Shown: positions 8,381 to 16,425, counted from the stretch's first letter. The stretch: DNA of 64,000 bases from Paenibacillus ferrarius (GCF_002027705.1 NZ_MBTG01000001.1:186001-250000); one strand, 5' to 3'. Notes: a model not told the origin generated them from the letters alone. Program-made: numbers and translations.

Positions 8381-8566
8381 TTGGATCGATTTCATGATAG
8401 AAATGATGAGGAACCCAAATTATTTTCTAACTGCTGCTCATGCGATTCAGAAATTCGTATAGGAGATTCATATATAGAATATTATGGGTCTGTGAGCTGT
8501 GACGAGTATAGGTGTGTATTGAAAATGGTAGATGCTCAGAGAAGGGTTGCTGAAGACGATGTGTAA
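8381..8566 (+). CDS. Small Cys-rich element protein, 61 aa
   Basis: A TTG start at 8381 has GGAGG at 8369-8373 inside the end of the preceding gene, seven bases away. Translation is therefore probably coupled. The protein has Cys-Cys-x-Cys near residue 18 and two more cysteines around residues 40-45, a pattern able to bind zinc. Acidic residues dominate both ends. The family is not recognised. The next small gene overlaps its 3' end by eight bases. Confidence 0.5.
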   Translation: MDRFHDRNDEEPKLFSNCCSCDSEIRIGDSYIEYYGSVSCDEYRCVLKMVDAQRRVAEDDV

Positions 8567-8684
8567 GAATGAGTGTAAGTTAGTAGATGAGTTGACGAAG
8601 GAAGTTGAGGATTTGAAGAGTCAGGTAAGAGAATTAGAGAATCAGTTAATTGTGCAAAAAACTATGAGTGATAGTAAATGTTGA
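8559..8684 (+). CDS. Small coiled-coil peptide, 41 aa
   Basis: An ATG at 8559 overlaps the end of the preceding gene and opens a 41-residue frame ending at TGA 8682-8684. Leucines, isoleucine and valines recur at heptad spacing through residues 8-32 (Leu-Val-Asp-Glu-Leu-Thr-Lys-Glu-Val...), with charged residues between. This predicts one coiled-coil helix with cysteines at both ends. Such peptides occur in phage replication regions, but no function can be assigned. The ribosome binding site is weak, so translation would rely on coupling. Confidence 0.4.
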   Translation: MCKNECKLVDELTKEVEDLKSQVRELENQLIVQKTMSDSKC

Positions 8685-8724
8685 ATTCACTTGTAAAGTA
8701 AAAATAATAAATAGGAGTGATTTA

Positions 8725-9252
8725 TTGAGTCATTTATATGGTTTAGATTTATCTATGGAACAAACAGGGGTTACCATTTTTGATTTAAATGCTTTGCAGC
8801 CTATACATATCGGGTCAATCACAACTAATCAAAAACAATCACATGGCAAACGCTTATACATAATTGCAACAGAAATACTTTCACTAATAGAAAAGTATCC
8901 TCCATCCATTGTAACAATTGAACGTGGATTTAGTCGATTCAATACCTCGACCCAAGTTATATATAGAGTACACGGACTTATTAACTATCTACTTAGAGAC
9001 TATGAGCAAATTTACTATCCACCCAAGACAGTTAAAGAAGCGATTATCCGCGGTGACGCAAGTAAGAAATTAGTCAAGGATATGATCGAGAGAAAGTTTC
9101 CAGATGTGGTTTTTGAGAACGAAGATGAATCAGATTCATTTGCAGTAGCACTTACATATCTTATTAAAAATAAATACATAGCTTGGGACAAAGACGGAAT
9201 CAAGATCGCGAAAAAAGAAAGAGAAGGAAGCATAGGACAATCACGTAGATGA
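8725..9252 (+). CDS. RuvC-like Holliday junction resolvase, 175 aa
   Basis: The fold and active site match the RuvC family of four-way-junction endonucleases. Residue 8 is Asp in Gly-Leu-Asp-Leu-Ser...Thr-Gly, residue 66 is Glu in Thr-Ile-Glu-Arg-Gly-Phe, and the C-terminal cluster Glu-Asp-Glu-Ser-Asp-Ser-Phe-Ala-Val-Ala holds Asp134, Glu135 and Asp137. E. coli RuvC uses Asp7, Glu66, Asp138 and Asp141, so the spacing agrees well. The TTG start at 8725 is chosen because TAGGAGTGA lies just upstream and the catalytic strand then begins the protein. A start 57 bases earlier would add a tail without family support. It probably resolves branched replication or recombination intermediates of the element. 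Confidence 0.85.
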   Translation: MSHLYGLDLSMEQTGVTIFDLNALQPIHIGSITTNQKQSHGKRLYIIATEILSLIEKYPPSIVTIERGFSRFNTSTQVIYRVHGLINYLLRDYEQIYYPPKTVKEAIIRGDASKKLVKDMIERKFPDVVFENEDESDSFAVALTYLIKNKYIAWDKDGIKIAKKEREGSIGQSRR

Positions 9253-9282
9253 GTATTGTTTTAGAGTGGGGTGATTATATAA

Positions 9283-9603
9283 ATGATTGATAAATTTATA
9301 GAAACAATTTGTGAAATTCATAATATTAGTAGAGACAAGATGCCCAATAAAGCCATTCCATATTTATACAACATGAAAGATATTGCTCTATTGAAAGAGA
9401 TTCTATCTGATAATAGTGAAATGGACTACAGTATGCTATCTGAAATTTATAAATTTAACAAAGAAAATATATACAGAGTTATTTCAAAACACAATATTAT
9501 TAATATCGAAGATAGAGTAATGTCAAGTTTATATTTAACTTTTGAAAACAAGGCTTTTTTTGACAGGTGTTTTCAAAAATTCAGGCTGTGCAATCATGCA
9601 TAG
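9283..9603 (+). CDS. Uncharacterised element protein next to the recombinase, 106 aa
   Basis: A small protein with an Ile/Asn-rich helical composition and two internal Asn-Ile-containing repeats (Ser-Glu-Ile-Tyr-Lys-Phe-Asn-Lys-Glu-Asn-Ile-Tyr near residues 52-63 could be part of a helix-turn-helix). The start ATG follows a GGGGTGAT Shine-Dalgarno. The stop codon lies within the terminator stem that ends the transcript. No family is recognised. Small genes beside large serine recombinases sometimes encode the excision factor, but nothing here proves that role. Confidence 0.5.
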   Translation: MIDKFIETICEIHNISRDKMPNKAIPYLYNMKDIALLKEILSDNSEMDYSMLSEIYKFNKENIYRVISKHNIINIEDRVMSSLYLTFENKAFFDRCFQKFRLCNHA

Positions 9604-9616
9604 CTTGTTTTGTTTT
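9585..9616 (+). terminator. Rho-independent terminator before the recombinase gene
   Basis: GCTGTGCA (9585-9592), loop ATCA and TGCATAGC (9597-9604) form an 8-bp stem with one G-T pair, followed by TTGTTTTGTTTT. The stop codon of the upstream gene (9601-9603) is in the right arm. It should end the polymerase-resolvase transcript. Confidence 0.7.
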
Positions 9617-9633
9617 AATACCTATTTTATAAT
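9605..9633 (+). promoter_or_regulatory. Sigma-A-type promoter for the recombinase
   Basis: TTGTTT at 9605-9610 and TATAAT at 9628-9633 are separated by 17 bases, close to consensus. The start codon lies 36 bases downstream. The -35 hexamer sits in the T-tract of the preceding terminator, so terminator and promoter are fused. This gives the recombinase its own transcription unit. Confidence 0.65.
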
Positions 9634-9669
9634 TGTATCAAATACTTATGTATGGGGTGGAGATAGCAT

Positions 9670-11361
9670 TTGAGAGCAGTATATTATGCCCGTGTGTCAA
9701 CTGATAGTGACGACCAAGTTAACTCACTTCATAATCAAATATCATTTTTTGCTGATTTTATAACAGAAAATAATTACTCAAAAGTTGATTGCGGCATATT
9801 AGCAAGAAAAAACAATGTATTTGAGTATTTGGAGGGTGGTTATGCTGATGAGGGTATCAGTGGTAAATCACTAAAAAAACGTGAAGCCTTTAAACAAATG
9901 ATAAAAGATGCTAAACAAAGAAAATTCGATATTATCATCACAAAGAGCGTAGCAAGGTTTGGACGCTCAGTAGAAGACACTTCGAAAACTGTGAAAGACC
10001 TTAAAGAGTTGGGAATTGGCGTATATTTTTTAGATTTAAAAGTTAATTCCTTGGATAACAGTAAAGAATTTATGATTAATCTATTTGCTTCATTAGCCCA
10101 AGAAGAATCGAACAACAAATCATATATCGTACAGTTTGGAATTAGAAAAGCTCAACAAATGGGTAAATTTACTGGACATGCTCCCTTTGGATATGATGTT
10201 ATAGATGGATATTTGCAAATCAATGAAAGCGAAAAAGTGATTGTAAAAAGAATATATGATCTATACTACAATCAGGCATTTGGGCATGGAAAGATTGCGC
10301 GGCTATTTAACAAGGAAAATATAAAAACAAAAAAAGGCGCACAATGGAGTCAAATTCAAATTTCACGAATTCTAGACAATCCAGTATATAAGGGATTGCA
10401 GATTCAACATATGACTCAAACGACTGATATCAATAGAGACATAAGAAAAGTAATACCAGAAGAAGAGTGGATTAAACATAATAAACCAGAACTTTTAATC
10501 ATAGAAAAAGACTTTTTTGATATGGTTCAAATAGAGAAGCAACGAAGACTAGAGGAATTTGGTCATATCTCATATATTAAAGATAAATATATAGATGAAG
10601 AGGGAAACATTAAAATCGTTCAAAAGAGGAGGATTGCAAGAGGCGAAAAGAGACATAGTAGCGCTCATATTTTTTCCAACCTTTTGTTCTGTCAAAATTG
10701 TGGTTCTGGAATGAAGAGGAAAAAAAGAAAAGCCTATGTTCGGAATGATGGGACAAGCAAAGATCTTGGTTACGAGTGGTCTTGTACAAGCAACGATATG
10801 TATGGAAAGGAGAAATGTGCATACAGAAATGCCTATATAGAGTTAGATTTAATCAATTTTGCGAGAGACGAAATAGTTAACTATCGAAACAGTTCGATTA
10901 TTTCAGACACTAACATCAATTTATATATTCAAAGGAATATGGATGCCAAAAATGATGAAGTAAGTATAGAAGATATTGAAGCAGAAATTGAGAAGATTAA
11001 TGCCAAAGTTGAATTAAATTTCGAACTCTTATCAGAAGGAACTATTAATAAGGATGAGTATAAAAAGAGAAATGAAAAACAGCAAAGCGCATTGAAGATT
11101 TTGGAGAGTAATTTGAATAAATTAAAGTACGTTGAAACTGAAGTTGATGAAATAAGATTGAGGTACAATAATTTCAAAAAAACATTAGAAAATTTCAATC
11201 AAGAAGAAATCACAAACGGAGCTTTAAGAAGAATATTGAAAAGGATTAACATTTTTACTGATATCAACAATAAGAAAATACCATCAATTGAATGGATATT
11301 CATGGATACTACAAAAGATGCCCTCATTAAGGATGTTATGCTTAGCGAGAAGCCAATGTGA
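9670..11361 (+). CDS. Large serine recombinase (integrase), 563 aa
   Basis: This enzyme should catalyse site-specific integration and excision of the element. The N-terminal resolvase domain starts with Ala-Arg-Val-Ser10-Thr-Asp, where Ser10 is the nucleophile. It also carries Lys-Ser-Val-Ala-Arg-Phe-Gly-Arg-Ser and the Glu-Glu-Ser region before helix E. A recombinase domain with Gly-x-Ala-Pro-Phe-Gly-Tyr follows (~170-175). A zinc ribbon comes next, with Cys341, Cys344, Cys372 and Cys383, and then a coiled-coil segment at about residues 425-515. Length and order fit the phiC31/Bxb1-type group; it is not a close match to SPbeta SprA as I recall it. The TTG start follows GGGTGGAG. Its last 20 bases overlap the 3' end of truncated comM on the other strand, which places it at the attachment site. 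Confidence 0.93.
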   Translation: MRAVYYARVSTDSDDQVNSLHNQISFFADFITENNYSKVDCGILARKNNVFEYLEGGYADEGISGKSLKKREAFKQMIKDAKQRKFDIIITKSVARFGRSVEDTSKTVKDLKELGIGVYFLDLKVNSLDNSKEFMINLFASLAQEESNNKSYIVQFGIRKAQQMGKFTGHAPFGYDVIDGYLQINESEKVIVKRIYDLYYNQAFGHGKIARLFNKENIKTKKGAQWSQIQISRILDNPVYKGLQIQHMTQTTDINRDIRKVIPEEEWIKHNKPELLIIEKDFFDMVQIEKQRRLEEFGHISYIKDKYIDEEGNIKIVQKRRIARGEKRHSSAHIFSNLLFCQNCGSGMKRKKRKAYVRNDGTSKDLGYEWSCTSNDMYGKEKCAYRNAYIELDLINFARDEIVNYRNSSIISDTNINLYIQRNMDAKNDEVSIEDIEAEIEKINAKVELNFELLSEGTINKDEYKKRNEKQQSALKILESNLNKLKYVETEVDEIRLRYNNFKKTLENFNQEEITNGALRRILKRINIFTDINNKKIPSIEWIFMDTTKDALIKDVMLSEKPM

Positions 11362-12253
11362 CTATATGTATAGACTCCCCTTTAATAACTTTCTCAGGCG
11401 AAATCGTATGATGAGGGGCTCGAAAGGGTCTTGTTCGTATAAGTGAGGAGCGATCAACAAGTTTGCCGGAGGCGCTATAGATTTTCGTAACCTCTAGAGC
11501 TTCTATATCTGACATAGGGGGGAGAATGGAGGGCATGCGTTTCACAAGCATCGTTTTTCCTGTTCCCGGGGGACCGATTAATAAGATGTTATGCATGCCT
11601 GCGGCAGCGATCATCATAGCACGCTTGACCTGGTGATGTCCGTTGACATCAGCGTAATCATCGACAAAATGTTGTATCTCTGTGGATTTTGTCGATAATT
11701 TATGATGTTTATTATTAATGTTATTAAATATATATAAATGTTCGGATTCCTTTGTCAAGCATTTGAAATCAGTGAGGTTGTTGATGGCGCACACCTCAAT
11801 ACCGGCAATAAGTGCAGCCTCCGCTGCATTGGCCTGTGGCACATAAACGCGTTTGATGCCTAGTCTTTTGGCGGCGTGGGCCATAGAAAGGACGCCTGGA
11901 ATAGGACGCAGTGAGCCATCCAAGGCTAGTTCACCGAGAAATAAAGTGTGCTGAAAGCAATCAAAGGGAATCTGACTGGTCGTTATGAGAATGGCTACCG
12001 CTATTGCCAAATCAAACGAGGAGCCTTCTTTGCGTAAATCGGCAGGTGCTAAATTTACGGTTATTCGGTCCATAGGGAAGCTGAAACCACCGTTTTTGAT
12101 AGAAGAACGAACTCGCTCGACAGATTCTCTCACTGCAGAATCAGGCAGTCCAACCAAGTTAATCTGAGGGAGCCCGCTTGATATATCGACTTCCACTTCA
12201 ATGATTTGTCCTTCAATCCCCTGGAGGCATGCGCTCATAACTTTGCCATACAT
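11342..12253 (-). pseudogene. comM: comM (yifB), N-terminal ~60% only, interrupted by the element
   Basis: ComM/YifB is an AAA+ Mg-chelatase-like protein; in Gram-negative bacteria ComM is a branch-migration helicase used in natural transformation. The visible protein starts at Met-Tyr-Gly-Lys-Val (ATG 12253, behind GAGGAAGGTG) and has the N-terminal ChlI-like domain. It keeps Walker A Gly-Pro-Pro-Gly-Thr-Gly-Lys-Thr at ~219-226. Family homology stops at His-His-Thr-Ile-Ser (residue ~285). An 18-residue tail encoded by the element follows, then a stop. Family members are about 500 residues, so Walker B, sensor motifs and the C-terminal domain are missing. The truncated product is almost certainly inactive unless the element excises. 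Confidence 0.9.
11390..11410. other. Probable attachment-site junction in comM
   Basis: Read on the minus strand, comM codes normally through Phe-Arg-Ala-Pro-His-His-Thr-Ile-Ser and then switches to unrelated residues. The crossover therefore lies near 11396-11401. Short arms CCCC (11377-11380) and GGGG (11415-11418) are symmetric about 11397.5, as expected for the imperfect dyad of a serine-integrase site, though four bases is weak support. The partner site is outside the window, so the shared core cannot be read. Confidence 0.55.
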
Positions 12254-12445
12254 ACCAAAAAACACCTTCCTCTCTAATAGACGCAATTGCTCATGCAGCT
12301 GCGAGTAGGATAAAAGGTGCTTCCTTATCGATCCATTCATTTGCTCTTATTGTATATGAAAATGGTAAAATTACGCAATTCCTAATTGTGTTAATTACGT
12401 TTTAAATACACCCTTCATGCACATACTGGAAGATGAGGTGATGAT

Positions 12446-12703
12446 ATGCAGGAGAAACCATATTTTTGTCCCAATTGTCGTTCCAATCGCATTAAATTCA
12501 GTGTGATTACAAGTTATCAGCAGTCTTTTCTGAAGGATGCTCTTTCAGGAAGCATCACGGAGTTCAAGGATCCCGATGCGATAGCTGAGGCTGAACCAAC
12601 CATTCAATGTTTAATCTGTCATTTCACAGGCAATGAGCTTAGGTTTATCAAACAAGCAGAGCGAGAGCCGCGGATGAATACACCAACAACGCCGCTTTAC
12701 TAA
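12446..12703 (+). CDS. Small zinc-ribbon protein, 85 aa
   Basis: Cys-Pro-Asn-Cys near residue 8 and Cys-Leu-Ile-Cys near residue 55 form a likely zinc ribbon; the intervening part is polar. The start ATG at 12446 follows GATGAGGTGATGAT. It is a host gene by position, divergent from comM and followed by a strong terminator, so it is probably monocistronic. The function is unknown; small single-ribbon proteins are often nucleic-acid binders, but no evidence for that is visible here. Confidence 0.65.
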   Translation: MQEKPYFCPNCRSNRIKFSVITSYQQSFLKDALSGSITEFKDPDAIAEAEPTIQCLICHFTGNELRFIKQAEREPRMNTPTTPLY

Positions 12704-12715
12704 AGGCAACTAAAG

Positions 12716-12756
12716 AAAGACGTATTTTTCAGATGATGGAAAATGCGTCTTTTTTA
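12716..12756 (+). terminator. Rho-independent terminator
   Basis: AAAGACG and CGTCTTT arms, extended by an A/T-rich imperfect stem (TATTTTTC with GGAAAATG), close a short loop and are followed by a T-run. It ends the small zinc-ribbon gene. Confidence 0.75.
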
Positions 12757-12777
12757 GTTGAGGTCCTATAGGCATGA

Positions 12778-12806
12778 TTGCGTTGTTTTTATCAATATTG
12801 TATAAG
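12778..12806 (+). promoter_or_regulatory. Candidate sigma-A promoter P1 of sucCD
   Basis: TTGCGT (12778-12783) and TATAAG (12801-12806) are 17 bases apart. Transcription from here would give a leader of about 260 bases before sucC. It is the best match in the 373-base gap between the zinc-ribbon gene and sucC. Confidence 0.5.
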
Positions 12807-12836
12807 CGTTATGGCATTAGAAGGTGTTTCGTTAGT

Positions 12837-12889
12837 AAACTTTGTGAGCTAGGTGATAGCTAAAGTTTTTCAGTGTGAAAGGAAACTTT
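12837..12889 (+). promoter_or_regulatory. Leader with alternative hairpins upstream of sucC
   Basis: AAACTTT at 12837-12843 pairs with AAAGTTT at 12862-12868 around an inner stem AGCTA/TAGCT (12847-12851 and 12857-12861). The right arm runs into five T. The same AAAGTTT can instead pair with a second AAACTTT at 12883-12889. The two folds exclude each other, as in attenuators. It lies between candidate promoters P1 and P2. No known riboswitch was recognised. Confidence 0.35.
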
Positions 12890-12931
12890 GAATGGATTAA
12901 CGAAAAAAATAAGGAAACTGTCGAAAATAAG

Positions 12932-12940
12932 TGATACAAT
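12932..12940 (+). promoter_or_regulatory. Candidate extended -10 promoter P2 of sucCD
   Basis: TGATACAAT is an extended -10 element (TG, one base, TACAAT). No good -35 is seen at 17 or 18 bases. If used, it would make a transcript that lacks the upstream alternative hairpins. Confidence 0.35.
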
Positions 12941-13076
12941 GGTTAGGGCTTGCGAAGAAGTGTGATACTAATTCCGGCAGCAAGATTTATTTCGTGCGCA
13001 AAGCAAAGCAGGAAGTTACACTCTTCCCCTGTATAGCACGTATAGAAAGTCCATACTGATAGGAGGATTTTAGGAA

Positions 13077-14237
13077 ATGAATATCCATGAGTACCAAGGC
13101 AAAGAAGTCCTGAGACAGTACGGAGTCAGCGTTCCTAACGGAAAAGTTGCATTTACCGTTGACGAAGCTGTTGAAGCAGCGAAAGAACTCGGAACATCCG
13201 TCGTCGTTGTAAAGGCGCAAATTCATGCCGGAGGTCGCGGTAAAGCGGGCGGCGTTAAGGTAGCTAAAAGCCTCGATGAAGTTCGTACATATGCTAGCGA
13301 AATTCTGGGTAAAGTGCTTGTCACACACCAAACAGGTCCAGAAGGCAAAGAAGTTAAACGTCTTTTGATCGAAGAAGGCTGTGACATTAAAAAAGAATAT
13401 TATGTTGGTGTTGTTGTTGACCGTGCAACTGGCAGCGTAGTTTTGATGGCGTCTGAAGAGGGCGGTACGGAAATTGAAGAAGTAGCAGAACACTCTCCTG
13501 AGAAAATTTTCAAAGAAGTAGTGGATCCTGCAATTGGTCTTCAAGCTTTCCAAGCACGCAGACTGGCTTATTCCATTAACATTCCTAACGAGCTGGTTAA
13601 CAAAGCAGTTAAATTCATGCTCGCTCTTTATAAAGCATTCGTTGAGAAAGACGCTTCCATTGCCGAAATCAACCCATTGGTTGTGACTGGTTCTGGGGAT
13701 GTTATGGCTCTTGATGCCAAATTGAACTTTGATTCCAACGCTCTGTTCCGTCACAAAGATATCGTTGAGCTTCGTGATCTTGAAGAGGAAGATGCGAAAG
13801 AAATTCAAGCTTCCAAATATGACCTGAGCTACATCGCTTTGGATGGCAACATCGGTTGTATGGTTAACGGCGCTGGACTTGCTATGGCCACTATGGACAT
13901 CATCAAGCACTACGGCGGAGACCCGGCTAACTTCCTAGACGTAGGGGGCGGTGCTACGAAAGAGAAAGTTACGGAAGCTTTCAAAATCATTTTGTCCGAT
14001 GAGCAAGTTAAAGGGATTTTTGTTAACATTTTCGGCGGCATCATGCGTTGTGACGTTATTGCGGACGGCGTTGTTGCTGCTGCAAGAGAGCTTGGACTTT
14101 CCCGTCCGCTCGTTGTTCGACTTGAAGGAACTAACGTTGAGCTTGGCAAAAAGATTCTTAACGAATCCGGTCTGAACATTGTTGCAGCTGACTCCATGGC
14201 TGACGGCGCACAAAAAATCGTTGCACTTGTGAAATAA
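13077..14237 (+). CDS. sucC: Succinyl-CoA synthetase (ADP-forming) beta subunit
   Basis: The 386-residue product, usual length for the family, is the beta chain of the TCA-cycle enzyme that converts succinyl-CoA to succinate with formation of ATP. It begins Met-Asn-Ile-His-Glu-Tyr-Gln-Gly-Lys, the standard N-terminus. It has the ATP-grasp region with Gly-Gly-Arg-Gly-Lys-Ala-Gly-Gly (residues ~53-60) and a C-terminal CoA-ligase part with Asn-Ile-Phe-Gly-Gly-Ile-Met-Arg-Cys. The start ATG has AGGAGGATTTTAGGA upstream. It is followed by sucD after 48 bases, and the two form an operon that ends at the terminator after sucD. Confidence 0.97.
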   Translation: MNIHEYQGKEVLRQYGVSVPNGKVAFTVDEAVEAAKELGTSVVVVKAQIHAGGRGKAGGVKVAKSLDEVRTYASEILGKVLVTHQTGPEGKEVKRLLIEEGCDIKKEYYVGVVVDRATGSVVLMASEEGGTEIEEVAEHSPEKIFKEVVDPAIGLQAFQARRLAYSINIPNELVNKAVKFMLALYKAFVEKDASIAEINPLVVTGSGDVMALDAKLNFDSNALFRHKDIVELRDLEEEDAKEIQASKYDLSYIALDGNIGCMVNGAGLAMATMDIIKHYGGDPANFLDVGGGATKEKVTEAFKIILSDEQVKGIFVNIFGGIMRCDVIADGVVAAARELGLSRPLVVRLEGTNVELGKKILNESGLNIVAADSMADGAQKIVALVK

Positions 14238-14285
14238 TTAAACCCGTGCGGTTTTAAATAATATAGGGGATGTGAACAAAAGATC

Positions 14286-15218
14286 ATGAGTATTTTGGTC
14301 AATAAACATACAAAAGTCATTACTCAAGGGATTACCGGCGCTACGGGTTTGTTTCATACCAAAGGCGGTCTGGAATACGGCACACAAATGGTTGGTGGCG
14401 TAACTCCAGGTAAAGGCGGTACAAAAGTAGATATCACTTTGGAAAACGGTGAGCTTGTTCAGCTTCCGGTTTTCAACACAGTTATCGACGCGAAAAATGC
14501 AACTGGTGCTACGGCATCCGTTATCTACGTTCCACCAGCTTTCGCTGCAGAGTCCATCATCGAAGCTATTGAAGCTGAGCTTGATTTGGTTATCTGTATT
14601 ACGGAAGGTATTCCTGTTCTTGATATGGTTAACGTGAAACGTTACCTAGAAGGCAAGAAAACCGTTCTAATCGGACCTAACTGTCCGGGCGTTATCACAC
14701 CAGGCGAGTGTAAAATCGGGATTATGCCGGGCTACATTCATACACCAGGTCACGTAGGTGTTGTTTCCCGTTCCGGAACATTAACTTACGAAGCGGTTCA
14801 CCAATTGACAACTCGTGGTATTGGACAATCTTCTGCTGTTGGTATCGGTGGAGATCCAGTCAAAGGTTCCGAGTTTATCGATATCCTCAAACGTTTCAAC
14901 GATGACCCTGACACTTATGCGGTTATCATGATCGGTGAGATCGGTGGTACAGCAGAAGAAGAAGCGGCTGAGTGGGTTGCTGCCAACATGACGAAGCCGG
15001 TTGTTGGCTTTATCGGCGGTAAAACAGCGCCTCCAGGAAAACGTATGGGCCATGCCGGTGCGATTATTTCCGGTGGTAAAGGTACAGCTGCTGAGAAAGT
15101 GGCTACAATGGAAAGATGCGGTATCCGCGTCGCAGCGACACCTTCCGAAATGGGTTCAACGCTTGTTAGCGTGCTCGAAGAAAAAGGTATGCTGGATAAA
15201 GTAATCACAAAAAAATAG
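14286..15218 (+). CDS. sucD: Succinyl-CoA synthetase alpha subunit
   Basis: The 310-residue alpha chain binds CoA and carries the phospho-histidine. The N-terminal Rossmann domain has Gly-Ile-Thr-Gly-Ala-Thr-Gly near residue 16. The C-terminal part has Gly-Pro-Asn-Cys-Pro-Gly and Gly-His-Ala-Gly-Ala-Ile (near 254-259), where the histidine is the phosphorylated residue. It pairs with SucC to form the heterodimer or heterotetramer. The gene is second in the sucCD operon and ends just before a strong terminator. Confidence 0.97.
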   Translation: MSILVNKHTKVITQGITGATGLFHTKGGLEYGTQMVGGVTPGKGGTKVDITLENGELVQLPVFNTVIDAKNATGATASVIYVPPAFAAESIIEAIEAELDLVICITEGIPVLDMVNVKRYLEGKKTVLIGPNCPGVITPGECKIGIMPGYIHTPGHVGVVSRSGTLTYEAVHQLTTRGIGQSSAVGIGGDPVKGSEFIDILKRFNDDPDTYAVIMIGEIGGTAEEEAAEWVAANMTKPVVGFIGGKTAPPGKRMGHAGAIISGGKGTAAEKVATMERCGIRVAATPSEMGSTLVSVLEEKGMLDKVITKK

Positions 15219-15240
15219 TCTTCTTTTCAAGAAGGTAAGC

Positions 15241-15280
15241 AACCTTCCATCTCCCTGTTTCAGGGATTTGGGAGGTTTTT
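15241..15280 (+). terminator. Rho-independent terminator of sucCD
   Basis: AACCTTCC...CCCTG pairs with CAGGG...GGGAGGTT around a TTT loop. The stem is followed directly by TTTTTTG. It is placed 22 bases after the sucD stop. Confidence 0.85.
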
Positions 15281-15333
15281 TGTTTTTCTAGATTTGCAAG
15301 CATTTGTCATTCGAGCGGGGAGTGTATATACTT

Positions 15334-16425
15334 ATGGATAATCGATTGATTATATTCGGTCTTCATGAGCTGGAAGGAATAGGCTGGAAAACAATGCATC
15401 AACTAATCAGCCGCTTCCCTGAGCTTCATCATTTGTTTGATTTGTCGTCCGCAGAAATTGTCGCCAAGGGCATTCGTGCCTCTGTCGCAGAACAAATTGC
15501 CACGCGGTTTACTCCGGCTTTCATAGAGCAAAAGCTTCATATATATATGAAGCAATCCATTCAAATTCTGACGCTTCTGGACGACGAATATCCAGCCATT
15601 CTGAAAGAAACAGCACAACCGCCTTGGGTTCTTTATGTAAAAGGAAATTTGTCTTTGCTAAGTGGACGGCTTCTGGGTATGGTTGGGACACGCACCCCAA
15701 CTCTTTATGGCAAACGGATTGCCGAAGAGTGGGCGGCAGCCCTTTCCAGAGCAGGTTTCGGCGTTGTAAGTGGTCTCGCTCGAGGCATTGACAGTAAAGC
15801 TCATTTGGGTGCTCTACAGGGGAAAGCGAAGACGGTTGCCGTGCTTGGCTGCGCCATTAATCAGATTTATCCGCGTGAAAACGCCTTATTATACCGCAAC
15901 ATTGAACAAGATGGGGTCATTATTTCCGAGTATCCGATTGGCACTGGAATGAGGCCGGGGATGTTTCCGCAGCGCAATCGCATTATAGCCGGATTGTCGC
16001 TTGGTGTTACGGTCGTAGAGGCCGCAGAGGATAGCGGGTCTCTGATTACAGTTGAATTTGCCCTCGATGAGTCGCGTGATGTTTTCGCTGTTCCAGGTTC
16101 CATTGATTCCAGACAGAGCAGCGGAGTACACAGGCTGCTCAAGGACGGCGCCAAATTAGTAACACAGGTCGAAGAGATTTTGGACGACTACAAACACATC
16201 ATAAGTCCGGAGGATCGAGCGGCGATCGCTAAGCCATTTCCCGTGTTTACACTCACGGAGGAGGAAGGCGAAATCCTTCGAAAGTTGTCGAATGAACCAA
16301 TCTCGATTGATAGCTTATTAGAGCAGTGTCAATTTACGTTTGGACATTTGCATGCAGTTCTGTTATCTTTACTAATGAAAAAGGCGATTAAACAGCTTCC
16401 AGGTTCTACTTACATCTTAGCATAG
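15334..16425 (+). CDS. dprA: DNA-processing protein DprA (Smf)
   Basis: DprA loads RecA onto single-stranded DNA taken up during transformation. The 363-residue protein has an N-terminal helix-hairpin-helix-like part. A Rossmann-like core follows with Gly-Met-Val-Gly-Thr-Arg, Ser-Gly-Leu-Ala-Arg-Gly-Ile-Asp and Phe-Pro-Gln-Arg-Asn-Arg-Ile-Ile. The C-terminal winged helix spans about 295-363. The ATG at 15334 gives the usual N-terminus; GGGGAG lies 11 bases upstream, a little far. It stands as a separate unit after the sucCD terminator and leads into topA. Its intactness contrasts with the broken comM nearby, the other transformation-related gene. Confidence 0.95.
   Translation: MDNRLIIFGLHELEGIGWKTMHQLISRFPELHHLFDLSSAEIVAKGIRASVAEQIATRFTPAFIEQKLHIYMKQSIQILTLLDDEYPAILKETAQPPWVLYVKGNLSLLSGRLLGMVGTRTPTLYGKRIAEEWAAALSRAGFGVVSGLARGIDSKAHLGALQGKAKTVAVLGCAINQIYPRENALLYRNIEQDGVIISEYPIGTGMRPGMFPQRNRIIAGLSLGVTVVEAAEDSGSLITVEFALDESRDVFAVPGSIDSRQSSGVHRLLKDGAKLVTQVEEILDDYKHIISPEDRAAIAKPFPVFTLTEEEGEILRKLSNEPISIDSLLEQCQFTFGHLHAVLLSLLMKKAIKQLPGSTYILA

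Larger units (their letters stand above)
1..11400. mobile_element. Right part of an integrated element (probable prophage) inserted in comM
   Basis: The region is AT-rich compared with the host genes to its right. It is made of small, mostly unrecognised genes plus a DnaE-type polymerase, a RuvC-like resolvase and a large serine recombinase at the extreme right. The recombinase stop codon lies about 40 bases from the point where comM stops matching its family. That is the usual place for an integrase gene next to its attachment site. The left end and any structural genes are outside the window, so prophage versus conjugative element cannot be decided here. A DnaE-like polymerase also occurs in the SPbeta prophage of B. 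subtilis (YorL), which favours a phage. Confidence 0.85.

Noticed and set aside
8668-8724. GTG at 8668 as start of the RuvC-like gene
   Set aside because: It adds 19 residues with no family support, and the TTG at 8725 has a better ribosome binding site.
12987-13910. Long antisense frame (307 codons) opposite sucC
   Set aside because: It lies entirely against the conserved sucC gene and the promoter gap, has no ribosome binding site that I could see, and its composition is that of a reverse-strand shadow.
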